Source of the DNA: PALSA-1006 sp963733265
GTDB taxonomy: Bacteria > Pseudomonadota > Gammaproteobacteria > Burkholderiales > Gallionellaceae
Direction of reading: 5' to 3'
Assembly (NCBI GenBank): GCA_963733265.1
Contig: CAVTCF010000003.1
Location: 620,001 to 684,000, forward strand
DNA length: 64,000 bases
Made by a program: the position numbers and the translations under genes
Shown: piece after piece, positions 45,625 through 53,542 of the stretch
How the letters are laid out: the number at the start of each line of letters is the position of its first letter
How positions within the stretch are numbered: position 1 is the stretch's first letter
Notes under the pieces: model-generated
What the model was told of the DNA's origin: nothing
What the model saw: the letters and a program-made list of their open reading frames with translations, nothing else
Database searches by the model: none

Positions 45625-46824
45625 ATGGAAAATTTGAAGGTTGGAAGTGATGCATTATTTATCCTGCTGGGCGCCATAATGGTGCTTGCTATGCATGCAG
45701 GTTTCGCATTTTTAGAGTTGGGTACGGTACGCAAAAAGAACCAAGTCAACGCACTGGTGAAAATACTTACTGATTTCGCAATTTCCACGTTGGCCTATTT
45801 TTTCATCGGCTACAGCATCGCGTATGGCGTTAACTTCTTTACCGGTGCAGAGACGCTGGCGCAAAAGAATGGCTATGAGTTAGTGAAGTTTTTCTTCCTG
45901 CTTACTTTTGCGGCAGCGATACCCGCTATTGTTTCCGGCGGTATTGCCGAACGAGCCAAATTCAATCCGCAGCAAGCAGCGACTTTTATGTTGGTCGGTT
46001 TTGTCTATCCATTCTACGAAGGTATTGCATGGAATCACCGTTTTGGTGTGCAAGACTGGCTAAACGCAACATTCGGCGCTGAGTTTCATGATTTTGCCGG
46101 CTCTGTTGTGGTGCATGCAGTCGGCGGCTGGATTGGCTTGGTGGCGGTACTGCTGCTTGGCGCGCGCAATGGGCGCTACAAAGACGGACGCATTTCCGCG
46201 CATCCTCCTTCCAGTATTCCATTCCTCGCATTGGGTGCATGGATACTGACGGTTGGTTGGTTTGGTTTTAACGTAATGTCAGCGCAGGAAATCGGCAGGA
46301 TTAGCGGACTAGTCGCGGTCAATTCTTTGATGGCAATGGTAGGCGGCACACTGGTCGCCTTATGGCTCGGCAAGAATGACCCCGGCTTCGTGCATAACGG
46401 CCCCTTGGCGGGGCTGGTTGCGGTGTGTGCAGGCTCTGACCTGATGCATCCGATCGGGGCGCTAATTGTTGGTTGCGTTGCAGGCGCTTTGTTCGTTTGG
46501 ATGTTCACGCTGACCCAGAACCGTTTCAAAATTGACGATGTACTGGGTGTATGGCCGTTGCACGGCTTATGCGGTGCATGGGGTGGAATCGCCGCAGGCA
46601 TTTTCGGCAGCAAAGCATTGGGCGGTGTTGGCGGTGTCAGCTTTATCTCGCAACTCATCGGCACCCTGCTTGGTATTGGCATTGCCGTTGTTGGTTCATT
46701 TATCGTTTATAGTCTTCTCAAGAAAACTGTGGGTCTTCGTCTGGATGCCGAAGACGAATTTATCGGTGCCGACCTCAGTATCCATAAAATTAGCGCAACA
46801 GCAGAACGTGAATCGGGCTGGTAA
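45625..46824 (+). CDS. amt: ammonium transporter
   Basis: Amt/Mep/Rh channel of the inner membrane. Eleven predicted helices; MHAGFAFLELGTVRKKNQVN near the start, DFAGSVVVHAVGGWIGLVAVLLLGARNGRY (first pore His), LWLGKNDPGF and VWPLHGLCGAWGGIAAGIFG (second pore His) are conserved. There is no signal peptide-like extension and no glnK next door. Length 399. The promoter is of sigma-54 type. Confidence 0.94.
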   Translation: MENLKVGSDALFILLGAIMVLAMHAGFAFLELGTVRKKNQVNALVKILTDFAISTLAYFFIGYSIAYGVNFFTGAETLAQKNGYELVKFFFLLTFAAAIPAIVSGGIAERAKFNPQQAATFMLVGFVYPFYEGIAWNHRFGVQDWLNATFGAEFHDFAGSVVVHAVGGWIGLVAVLLLGARNGRYKDGRISAHPPSSIPFLALGAWILTVGWFGFNVMSAQEIGRISGLVAVNSLMAMVGGTLVALWLGKNDPGFVHNGPLAGLVAVCAGSDLMHPIGALIVGCVAGALFVWMFTLTQNRFKIDDVLGVWPLHGLCGAWGGIAAGIFGSKALGGVGGVSFISQLIGTLLGIGIAVVGSFIVYSLLKKTVGLRLDAEDEFIGADLSIHKISATAERESGW

Positions 46825-46929
46825 AAATATGCGCGGGAAATAATAAAGTCTGTCGGAATAATCTAGGCGCTCGCAACTGGATATTACGAAATAGGATGTT
46901 TTAATTAATTGGAAATATGGAGTTAAACA

Positions 46930-47028
46930 ATGGGTGGTAATGTTGTGTTGGTATTGCTGTGGGTTTGGTTGATAGGATTTCTTGGCACGCTGATCTGCTT
47001 GCACAAGAAAAAATATTTCCCGAAATAG
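46930..47028 (+). CDS. 32-residue membrane micro-protein
   Basis: A short frame with GGAG exactly 7 nt before its ATG: MGGNVVLVLLWVWLIGFLGT followed by LICLHKKKYFPK. It has one strongly hydrophobic helix and a basic end, the typical shape of small inner-membrane regulators (N-terminus out, positive inside). It lies 105 bp after amt on the same strand. I do not recognise a family. The rest of the gap 46825-47310 shows no other convincing gene; a 91-codon frame at 46959 has no ribosome site or recognisable features. Confidence 0.5.
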   Translation: MGGNVVLVLLWVWLIGFLGTLICLHKKKYFPK

Positions 47029-47310
47029 TTTTGGAACAAGCCGTGAAAGGAAACAATAAAGTCTGTCTGATGGTGTTGAGGAAAAATGAGCACGGCAATT
47101 TCTTGATCAGCCCCAATTTCAGACCGGGCCAAGTAAATAAGGAGGGTCCTTTTGAGGGAAATCACTTGGGTAGCGTCAGCTTGCTACGCAAACTCCAACT
47201 CCAATCTAAGTTTGCAATAGCCATACATGTATAGATGCATTAATATTCGCATTCATTGGGGATAATTGATCGATAAAATTTAATTACATCTAGTTTAAGG
47301 GAAAAGGGCA

Positions 47311-49080
47311 ATGCGCAAATTTAAACTGAGTAGTTCTTTCTCTGTGAGGCATTGTTCTATTCTGGGTTTTCTGGTGTCACTATGCTTTTCAAGTCTAGCC
47401 ATTGCGAGTGAGCAAATCTATGTCCGAGAATACACTTATCAGGCCAGTGAGGCTGATAGTAAATTATCTGCACGCACAATCGCTTTACAGGAAGTTAAAC
47501 GCGAACTATTGAGTGAACTTGGTACTCATGTATCTTCTCTAGTGAAGATACAAAGTTCCTCAGACGGAAAAAGTCTGGGTAAAGAAGAAATAGAGACGCT
47601 ATCTGCCGGTGTTACTAGCGTGGAAATATTGAATGAGGAATGGAATGGTAAGGTGTACGTCCTCAAGGCGCAAATCAAAGCCGATCCGGAAGATGTGTTG
47701 AAGTCACTCAATAAGATGCTGGATAACGATAGAAAACAAAATCAAATATCTCAGCTCAGCGGTGATTTGTCTAAAACACAAGACGCGCTTACAAAATTAT
47801 CATCAGAAAAAATCCAAATCTCGGAATCTTTGACCCAATCAAAAAAGGAAACGGATGCCGCACTTGCTGAAATTTCACGTTTAAAAAAACAACTTGAAGA
47901 AAAACAAACCGACACTTCACGGAAAAATATAGAAACTGAGTATCAACATCAGATAAATCAACTGACGTTGAATGAATGGGTAGAGTCCGCGAATAAAAGC
48001 TATCAGCAAGGTCTTTATACTAAAGCGATATATTGGTACCAGAAAGCGGCTGAGCAAGGAAATGCCTCATCTGAATTTCATCTTGGGTTTATGTATGAAA
48101 AAGGTAATGGTGTAACTCAAGATTATAAACAGGCGATGTATTGGTATCAAAAAGCTGTCGATCACGGTTATGCAAACGCACAAAACAATCTTGGTTTTAT
48201 GTATCAATCAGGCAAAGGTGTAACTCAAGATTATAAACAGGCCTTGTATTTATATCAGAAAGCTGTAACTCAAGGGAATGCTCAGGCACAAAGCAATATT
48301 GGGTTTATGTACGAACATGGTTTGGGTTTAACGCAAGATTATAAACAGGCGATGTATTGGTATCGGAAAGCAGCGGATCAAGGAAATGCGTACGCACAAA
48401 ACAATCTTGGGTTTATGTATCAATTTGGCAAAGGTGTAGCTCAAGATTTAAAACAAGCGTTGTATTGGTATCAGAAATCTGTGGATCAAGGGCATGCAAA
48501 CGCACAAAACAATCTTGGGTTTATGTATCAAATTGGCAGTGGTGTAGCTCAAGATTATAAACAGGCGTTGTCTTTGTTTCATAAAGCAGCAGATCAAGGA
48601 AATGCATCCGCGCAAAATAATCTTGGGTTTATTTATCAAAATGGCAAGGGTGTAGCCCAAGATTATGTACAAGCGATATATTGGTATCAGAAAGCAGCAA
48701 ATCAAGGGAATACATACGCACAGAACAGTCTTGGTTTTATTTATCAAAATGGCAAAGGTGTAACTCAAGATATTAAACAAGCGTTGTATTGGTTTCAGAA
48801 AGCTGTCGATCAAGGCCATGCAGACGCACAAAACAATCTTGGGTATATGTATCTAATTGGCAGCGGTGTAACTCAAGATTATAAACAGGCGTTGTCTTTG
48901 TTTCAGAAAGCAGCAGACCAAGGGAATGCCCCGGCACAATATAATCTTGGGTCGTTATATGAGAATGGCTATGGAATTACAAAGAATTTAACGCAGGCAG
49001 CCTATTGGTATAAAAAATCATCTGGCCAAGGATATGAAAAAGCGAAGATAGCTCTAAATAATATCCAAGGAACAAACTGA
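47311..49080 (+). CDS. Sel1-repeat periplasmic protein
   Basis: A 589-residue exported protein. The signal peptide ends near LAIASEQ (about residue 31); an N-terminal alpha/beta domain (SARTIALQEVKRELLSELG, residues 35-145) and a coiled coil (about 145-210) lead into a solenoid of nine Sel1-type 36-residue repeats with the pattern AQNNLGFMYQ.GKGV.QDYKQALYWYQKA.DQGN. Such solenoids mediate protein contacts in envelope or signalling complexes. The repeats are almost identical at DNA level, with a 324-bp superperiod (48421-48630 versus 48745-48954), showing recent expansion. The gene is AT-rich compared with nuo or glg. Confidence 0.9.
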   Translation: MRKFKLSSSFSVRHCSILGFLVSLCFSSLAIASEQIYVREYTYQASEADSKLSARTIALQEVKRELLSELGTHVSSLVKIQSSSDGKSLGKEEIETLSAGVTSVEILNEEWNGKVYVLKAQIKADPEDVLKSLNKMLDNDRKQNQISQLSGDLSKTQDALTKLSSEKIQISESLTQSKKETDAALAEISRLKKQLEEKQTDTSRKNIETEYQHQINQLTLNEWVESANKSYQQGLYTKAIYWYQKAAEQGNASSEFHLGFMYEKGNGVTQDYKQAMYWYQKAVDHGYANAQNNLGFMYQSGKGVTQDYKQALYLYQKAVTQGNAQAQSNIGFMYEHGLGLTQDYKQAMYWYRKAADQGNAYAQNNLGFMYQFGKGVAQDLKQALYWYQKSVDQGHANAQNNLGFMYQIGSGVAQDYKQALSLFHKAADQGNASAQNNLGFIYQNGKGVAQDYVQAIYWYQKAANQGNTYAQNSLGFIYQNGKGVTQDIKQALYWFQKAVDQGHADAQNNLGYMYLIGSGVTQDYKQALSLFQKAADQGNAPAQYNLGSLYENGYGITKNLTQAAYWYKKSSGQGYEKAKIALNNIQGTN

Positions 49081-49090
49081 ATTAGAGATA

Positions 49091-49106
49091 GGCTTATTTA
49101 TAAGCC
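49091..49106. terminator. hairpin between convergent genes
   Basis: GGCTTAT and ATAAGCC with a TT loop, 10 bp after the Sel1 gene stop and facing umuC. There is no T run; it may act as a weak terminator. Confidence 0.4.
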
Positions 49107-49161
49107 GTTTGCACACCCTTCAGATAGACGACTGCTCTGGCCGTAATCCGCACTTAATACT

Positions 49162-50442
49162 CTATTGGGCGACAGGAAGTTCATCCCATTCTGTCGTGTA
49201 ACGTTTCGACATATTTCCTCTGCGCATTGCCCAGTTTTTACGTATTCCTTCGCCCAGAAGCTGCACAGTCCCGCTACCCATGGTGTGATTGATTTGATCC
49301 ATGGTTTGCATCAACGAAGCCGATTTTTGTTGGGCGGTTATGTCGTCAAATAATGTCTTGGGTCGAGATGTTGCCGGCATGATCCCCGTCAGCGTCATGC
49401 CGACTTTTTGGTAAGCATAGCCTGTGCGGTATATTTTTCTTAGCCCGACCAGTGCAGCATGGCATAACACGCGTGTATCGCTCGTCGGCTCATGCATTGG
49501 TACTGTTATGCTTTGCTGGTACTGCGGGTCTTTTATTTGGTGCGGATTGGTGCGGATATAAATTTGAATACCTGACGCGATGGAGTGTTGATGGCGCAGC
49601 CTCTCGGCAGCGCGTGTTGTATAGGCAATGGCAGCTTGTTCCAAGTCTGGCAGGTTAGACACTAGCGTGCCGAACGAGCGTGAGCAGATTATCTGCTGTT
49701 TGTCGGGAACGACATCATCTAATTCGATACAAGCCACGCCATTCAATTCTTCCACTGTGCGCTCAAGCACTACACTGAATTCATCACGGATACGCTTGGG
49801 CGGTGTGCGTTTCAGGTCAAGCACAGTGTGGATGTCCATCTCTAATAGTTTGACTGTGCTGCGTCGGCCTACACCCCACACTTCACCAACGGGCAGGGTG
49901 GCAAGCAATTCATCCAGTGTATTTTTCGATATGGCATTGAAGTCGCATACACTGTTCATGCGGGGCTGTTTCTTGGCCACTTGGTTGGCAAGCTTCGCCA
50001 GCGTTTTGCTCGATGCGATGCCTATGCATACCGGAATGCCGACACATTTTTTAATTGACTGACGAATCTGCTGGCCATACTCGGAGATATTTTCCAGTGA
50101 CGCCATGCCCGTTAGTTCAAGAAAGCATTCGTCGATGGAGTACACCTCTTGATTTGGACTGAACCGGGAAAGCAAACTCATCACCCGATTTGATATGTCG
50201 GCATAGAGTGTGTAATTGGATGAGAACGCAATGATGCCGTGTTGCTTGGCGATGTCTTTCATTTGAAACCAGGGAAGCGCCATCGTGATGCCCAGGTCTT
50301 TGACTTCCTTTGAACGCGATACAACACACCCATCATTGTTGCTCAATACGACAACAGGTTTTCCTTCCAGCCCGGGCTGGAACAAGCGCTCGCAGGAAAC
50401 ATAAAAATTATTGCAATCTACCAAGGCGATAGTACGTTGCAT
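49162..50442 (-). CDS. umuC: DNA polymerase V catalytic subunit
   Basis: Y-family error-prone polymerase for lesion bypass. VDCNNFYVSCERLFQP and YSIDECFLELTG (catalytic carboxylates), SNNDGCVVSRSKEVKDLG, GVGRRSTVKL (helix-hairpin-helix) and a C-terminal little-finger and DUF4113-like part (DDITAQQKSASLMQTMDQIN) are all present. Length 426 is standard. It starts 3 bp after the umuD stop. Confidence 0.95.
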   Translation of the reverse strand: MQRTIALVDCNNFYVSCERLFQPGLEGKPVVVLSNNDGCVVSRSKEVKDLGITMALPWFQMKDIAKQHGIIAFSSNYTLYADISNRVMSLLSRFSPNQEVYSIDECFLELTGMASLENISEYGQQIRQSIKKCVGIPVCIGIASSKTLAKLANQVAKKQPRMNSVCDFNAISKNTLDELLATLPVGEVWGVGRRSTVKLLEMDIHTVLDLKRTPPKRIRDEFSVVLERTVEELNGVACIELDDVVPDKQQIICSRSFGTLVSNLPDLEQAAIAYTTRAAERLRHQHSIASGIQIYIRTNPHQIKDPQYQQSITVPMHEPTSDTRVLCHAALVGLRKIYRTGYAYQKVGMTLTGIMPATSRPKTLFDDITAQQKSASLMQTMDQINHTMGSGTVQLLGEGIRKNWAMRRGNMSKRYTTEWDELPVAQ

Positions 50443-50445
50443 TGC

Positions 50446-50913
50446 TTATACCTTGTGTACGTTCCACTGAACTACGCCCCAGATAAAAAAATCTTGCTCC
50501 GGTCTGATTGGCATGTCGGGGTAGTCCGGGTGGGCGGCACGCAGTAACTGCCCTTGGGGGCTATGTATCAATTGCTTTACAGTGAAGTCTCCATCCACTA
50601 CCGCGATAACGACACAGCCATCCGTGGCGGGTAATGCCCTATCTACCACCAACAGGTCGCCGTCGAAGATACCTAATTCACGCATGGAGTCTCCGGCTAC
50701 GCGCATAAAAAAGGTGGACTCGCGATGTTGAACGAGATGCTCATCCAGGCTTAGACGTTGTTCAACATAATCATCAGCCGGAGAAGGAAAGCCTGCCGGT
50801 ATGGCTTTGCGCAACAAGGCGCGTTGGCGCTGGAATAGTTCTTTGTTAGGGTGCATAAAGGACAGTAAGCCATTGGTGGCATTGCGTCCAAGGCGTATGG
50901 ATGATTGGTACAT
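50446..50913 (-). CDS. umuD: DNA polymerase V accessory protein (LexA-like protease)
   Basis: Self-cleaving partner of UmuC. The Ser-Lys dyad is in AGDSM (about residue 75) and FTVKQL (about residue 112); the probable cleavage site is the Ala-Gly in AIPAGFPSPADDYVE. 155 residues. RecA-stimulated cleavage would activate UmuD'2C. The promoter carries a palindromic operator described separately. Confidence 0.93.
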   Translation of the reverse strand: MYQSSIRLGRNATNGLLSFMHPNKELFQRQRALLRKAIPAGFPSPADDYVEQRLSLDEHLVQHRESTFFMRVAGDSMRELGIFDGDLLVVDRALPATDGCVVIAVVDGDFTVKQLIHSPQGQLLRAAHPDYPDMPIRPEQDFFIWGVVQWNVHKV

Positions 50914-50948
50914 AATATTTCTCGATTGATGTATAAAACGGTGTGTGT

Positions 50949-50977
50949 ATCGTATAGAACGATCGTTCCATTGTCAA
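50949..50977 (-). promoter_or_regulatory. umuDC promoter with GAAC-N4-GTTC operator
   Basis: On the minus strand TTGACA (50972-50977) and TACGAT (50949-50954) are 17 bp apart. The spacer holds a perfect palindrome GAACGATCGTTC (50957-50968), the pattern of Gram-positive LexA/DinR boxes rather than the CTGT-N8-ACAG usual in Beta- and Gammaproteobacteria. The position would occlude RNA polymerase. Confidence 0.65.
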
Positions 50978-51051
50978 ATATTGTCTGAAATTAATGTATG
51001 GAACAAATAAAACGCTTGGTTGCTATCGGATTTCAAGAGGGATTTATAGCT

Positions 51052-51073
51052 TAATGTACGTCAACATACATTA
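51052..51073. promoter_or_regulatory. operator-like near-palindrome
   Basis: TAATGTACGT and ACATACATTA flank a CA centre with 9 of 10 positions complementary. It lies about 75 bp upstream of the 74-residue protein gene, in the divergent region shared with umuDC. The binding protein is unknown. Confidence 0.4.
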
Positions 51074-51147
51074 CTCCCAGAATTTCAAGTATATGTTGCT
51101 AGAAATTGGCTCGTGTGAGTTGATTAAATTATTACGAGGAGCTTTGT

Positions 51148-51372
51148 ATGACAACTAATAAACCACAGGTGGAAACAGCTCAGGAATTAAAGTGGAAAGA
51201 AATTCAGGTTCAGCAGGTGAAGCTGGGAAAGTTGCAAGCCGATTTGGAAAAGCTCAATACTAAAATAACGACGCATGAGAAGTTGTCGGAAGATGATATT
51301 CATTATCTTGGCGATCTTGGCTGGCTTGCCGCTCTGTCAGTATCGATAGCTGCTTTGGCAGCAGCTGTGTAG
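51148..51372 (+). CDS. small membrane-anchored coiled-coil protein
   Basis: A 74-residue protein of unknown function with a good GAGGAG before the ATG. Residues 10-45 are a heptad-like helix (QELKWKEIQVQQVKLGKLQADLEKL) and residues 55-74 form a hydrophobic C-terminal tail (GWLAALSVSIAALAAAV), so it may be tail-anchored. It is a lone gene between divergent umuDC and convergent rhlE, with a terminator after it. Confidence 0.6.
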   Translation: MTTNKPQVETAQELKWKEIQVQQVKLGKLQADLEKLNTKITTHEKLSEDDIHYLGDLGWLAALSVSIAALAAAV

Positions 51373-51454
51373 CAGTGTAATAAAAACATCTTCTTAATTT
51401 GTAACAGGGCTTGATTTATGCCCAAATGTGATCGGTTAAGAAATCGTTGGCAAT

Positions 51455-51489
51455 AAAAAAGCGCTCCGAGTAATCGGGGCGCTTTTTTT
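51455..51489. terminator. bidirectional rho-independent terminator
   Basis: AAAAAAGCGCTCCGA, loop GTAA, TCGGGGCGCTTTTTTT: a 9-bp stem with one G-T pair flanked by an A run and a T run. It serves the 74-residue gene on the plus strand and the helicase gene on the minus strand. Confidence 0.9.
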
Positions 51490-51539
51490 AACTTCATTAA
51501 AATCAGACAGTTTTAATGTGTCTGATTTTGACTGGGTTT

Positions 51540-53180
51540 TTAGCGATTGCCGTTGCTATTGCCGTTGCGACCTTGTGAGAAGCCGGCGCTGGGGCGACGA
51601 GATGCACCTGTTCCGGTACGGGGTGCGCCCGTGCCGGTTCGAGGAGCACCGGAGCGTGGAGCACCTGTTCCGGTATTTGCACCAAAGCCACGTTGAGCAC
51701 CTGCACCAGTGTGTGCGCGAGTACCATTTGCGGTATTAAAGTCACGCGGGGCGGCACGATTACCATCGAAATTGACAGTGTGTGATGTCAATGTGCTAAC
51801 ACCGAAACGGCTGTGGGAATGACCTTCACGGCGCGCCTGACCATTACGGTCATCGCGTGGAAAGCCGTGACGGCTGTCCGGAGCGTGGTGACGAGGGGCG
51901 CCAGCACCGGCACCGCGCGGAGCACCTGCGCCGCTACGCGGGCCGCTGCCGTTGCCACGACCACTCGGGGCCGGGCGCGGTTTGAATTTTGGCTCCAGTC
52001 CGGCGATGGTATGCGCTTCGATGCGTTGACCTGTGTATTGCTCAATCTTTTTAAGATGCAGTGCGTCACGGTTGGACGCAAACGAGACTGAGATGCCGGT
52101 TGCACCGCCGCGACCGGTACGACCTATACGGTGTACATAGTCTTCGGCAAATTTTGGCAGGTCAAAGTTGATAACGTGCGAGATGCCCGCAACGTCAATA
52201 CCGCGAGCGGCAACGTCTGTGGCAACCAGAACGCGAATCTGTCCGCGACGCAGGTTGACCAGGGTGCGGTTACGTTCGCGTTGGTTCATGTCACCGTGCA
52301 AGGCTGCGGCTGAGTGACCTTGCGCCGATAAGCTGTCTGCCAAGGTGTCTGCATCGCGCTTGGTGGCGGTGAAGACGATGGCCTGGTTCAGTTCGGTGTC
52401 ACGCAGAATATGATCGAGCAGGCGATTTTTATGCGCCATGTCGTCGACATACATCAGCTTTTGTTCGATATTTTCGTGACGCGCTTTAGCGGCAGCTACA
52501 CTGATGCGTTTAGGAGACTTGAGCAGACGTTGAGCCAAGTTGCCGATTACGCCATCCAACGTTGCCGAGAACAGCAATGTTTGGCGTGTGGCAGGCGTGG
52601 CAGCGGCGATGCGTTCTACATCATCAATGAAGCCCATATCCAACATGCGGTCGGCTTCGTCCATGATCAAAATTTCCAAACGGGAAAAGTCGATACGTCC
52701 GCGCTCGATGTGGTCAATCAAACGACCCGGTGTTGCCACCAGAATATCGACCGGACTGGAGAGCAATTTGTTTTGCAGCGGGTAGGGCATACCACCCAGA
52801 ATGCTGACGACCTTGACGCGCATATTTTTGCCATATTTTGTGGCAGCGTCGGAGACTTGTTGAGCGAGTTCGCGAGTTGGTGTCAGCACCAAAACACGGG
52901 GGCCTTTGCTGCGAACTGCCGAAGGTTCGGCAATACGGTGCAGGGCCGGCAAAATAAAGGCGGCAGTTTTACCTGTGCCCGTTTGGGCAGAGGCCATCAG
53001 GTCGTGCCCTGCCATGACGGTAGGGATCGCTTCTGCTTGAATAGGTGTGGGGATGGTATAGCCGGACTCTTCAACTGCTTTGAGGATGGCAGGGTTCAAA
53101 CCCAGAGTTGCAAATGTTACAGTTGAAGCAATCGCTTCGGTTGGTGCAACAGCTTTTTCAGTTGTGTTTTCTATAGACAC
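51540..53180 (-). CDS. rhlE: DEAD-box RNA helicase (RhlE type)
   Basis: ATP-dependent RNA unwinding in ribosome assembly or RNA decay. Q motif FATLGLNPAILKAVEESGYTIPTPIQAEAIP, Walker A AQTGTGKT, DEADRMLDMGF, SAT (LLFSATLDG), ATDVAARGIDV and HRIGRTGRGG are in order within the first 380 residues. A long Gly/Arg/Ala-rich tail (about residues 390-546, many GAPR/GTGAPR units) should bind RNA and be disordered. The transcript has a leader of about 200 nt. Confidence 0.95.
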   Translation of the reverse strand: MSIENTTEKAVAPTEAIASTVTFATLGLNPAILKAVEESGYTIPTPIQAEAIPTVMAGHDLMASAQTGTGKTAAFILPALHRIAEPSAVRSKGPRVLVLTPTRELAQQVSDAATKYGKNMRVKVVSILGGMPYPLQNKLLSSPVDILVATPGRLIDHIERGRIDFSRLEILIMDEADRMLDMGFIDDVERIAAATPATRQTLLFSATLDGVIGNLAQRLLKSPKRISVAAAKARHENIEQKLMYVDDMAHKNRLLDHILRDTELNQAIVFTATKRDADTLADSLSAQGHSAAALHGDMNQRERNRTLVNLRRGQIRVLVATDVAARGIDVAGISHVINFDLPKFAEDYVHRIGRTGRGGATGISVSFASNRDALHLKKIEQYTGQRIEAHTIAGLEPKFKPRPAPSGRGNGSGPRSGAGAPRGAGAGAPRHHAPDSRHGFPRDDRNGQARREGHSHSRFGVSTLTSHTVNFDGNRAAPRDFNTANGTRAHTGAGAQRGFGANTGTGAPRSGAPRTGTGAPRTGTGASRRPSAGFSQGRNGNSNGNR

Positions 53181-53412
53181 GTTTTTTCCTTACAATAAAG
53201 TAACAGCGCATGCGTGGCGCAATGGCCACACAATGAAATTCAGTAGGAGTTATAAAGCTCTACCGGCGCAAAACATCGTCGCTAACCGGTAAAACAGGAC
53301 GCATCAGAACGACATTAAGTCGGAGACGCTAGGGGTCAGGAAACGATGGACTCAGCGCTGCATGTACATCGCAGCGAGGCCAGCATTATAGTGAAAAAAG
53401 TCTAAAAGGCAA
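53181..53412 (-). promoter_or_regulatory. rhlE promoter and long 5' leader
   Basis: On the minus strand TTGCCT (53407-53412) and TATAAT (53385-53390) are 16 bp apart. The transcript would begin near 53378 and run about 195 nt before the helicase start. The leader contains a hairpin CGCTGC/GCAGCG close to its 5' end (about 53356-53376) and no convincing upstream gene. Long leaders on helicase genes are known sites of temperature or self control. The remaining gap to glgC (53413-53542) shows nothing else. Confidence 0.55.
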
Positions 53413-53542
53413 GGAGTATTTTCATGAAAATTGGACTGGATTTTTATTGGGAAACTTCGGTAACATAAGGAGAAATTGAATTTTTCTTCTGTTACAATCG
53501 CGCAAAAGGCATCGATAATTAAATATAAAGCGTGGAGAAAAT

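Noticed and set aside
46959..47234. 91-codon frame downstream of amt
   Set aside because: It overlaps the better-supported micro-ORF, lacks a ribosome site and has no recognisable protein character.
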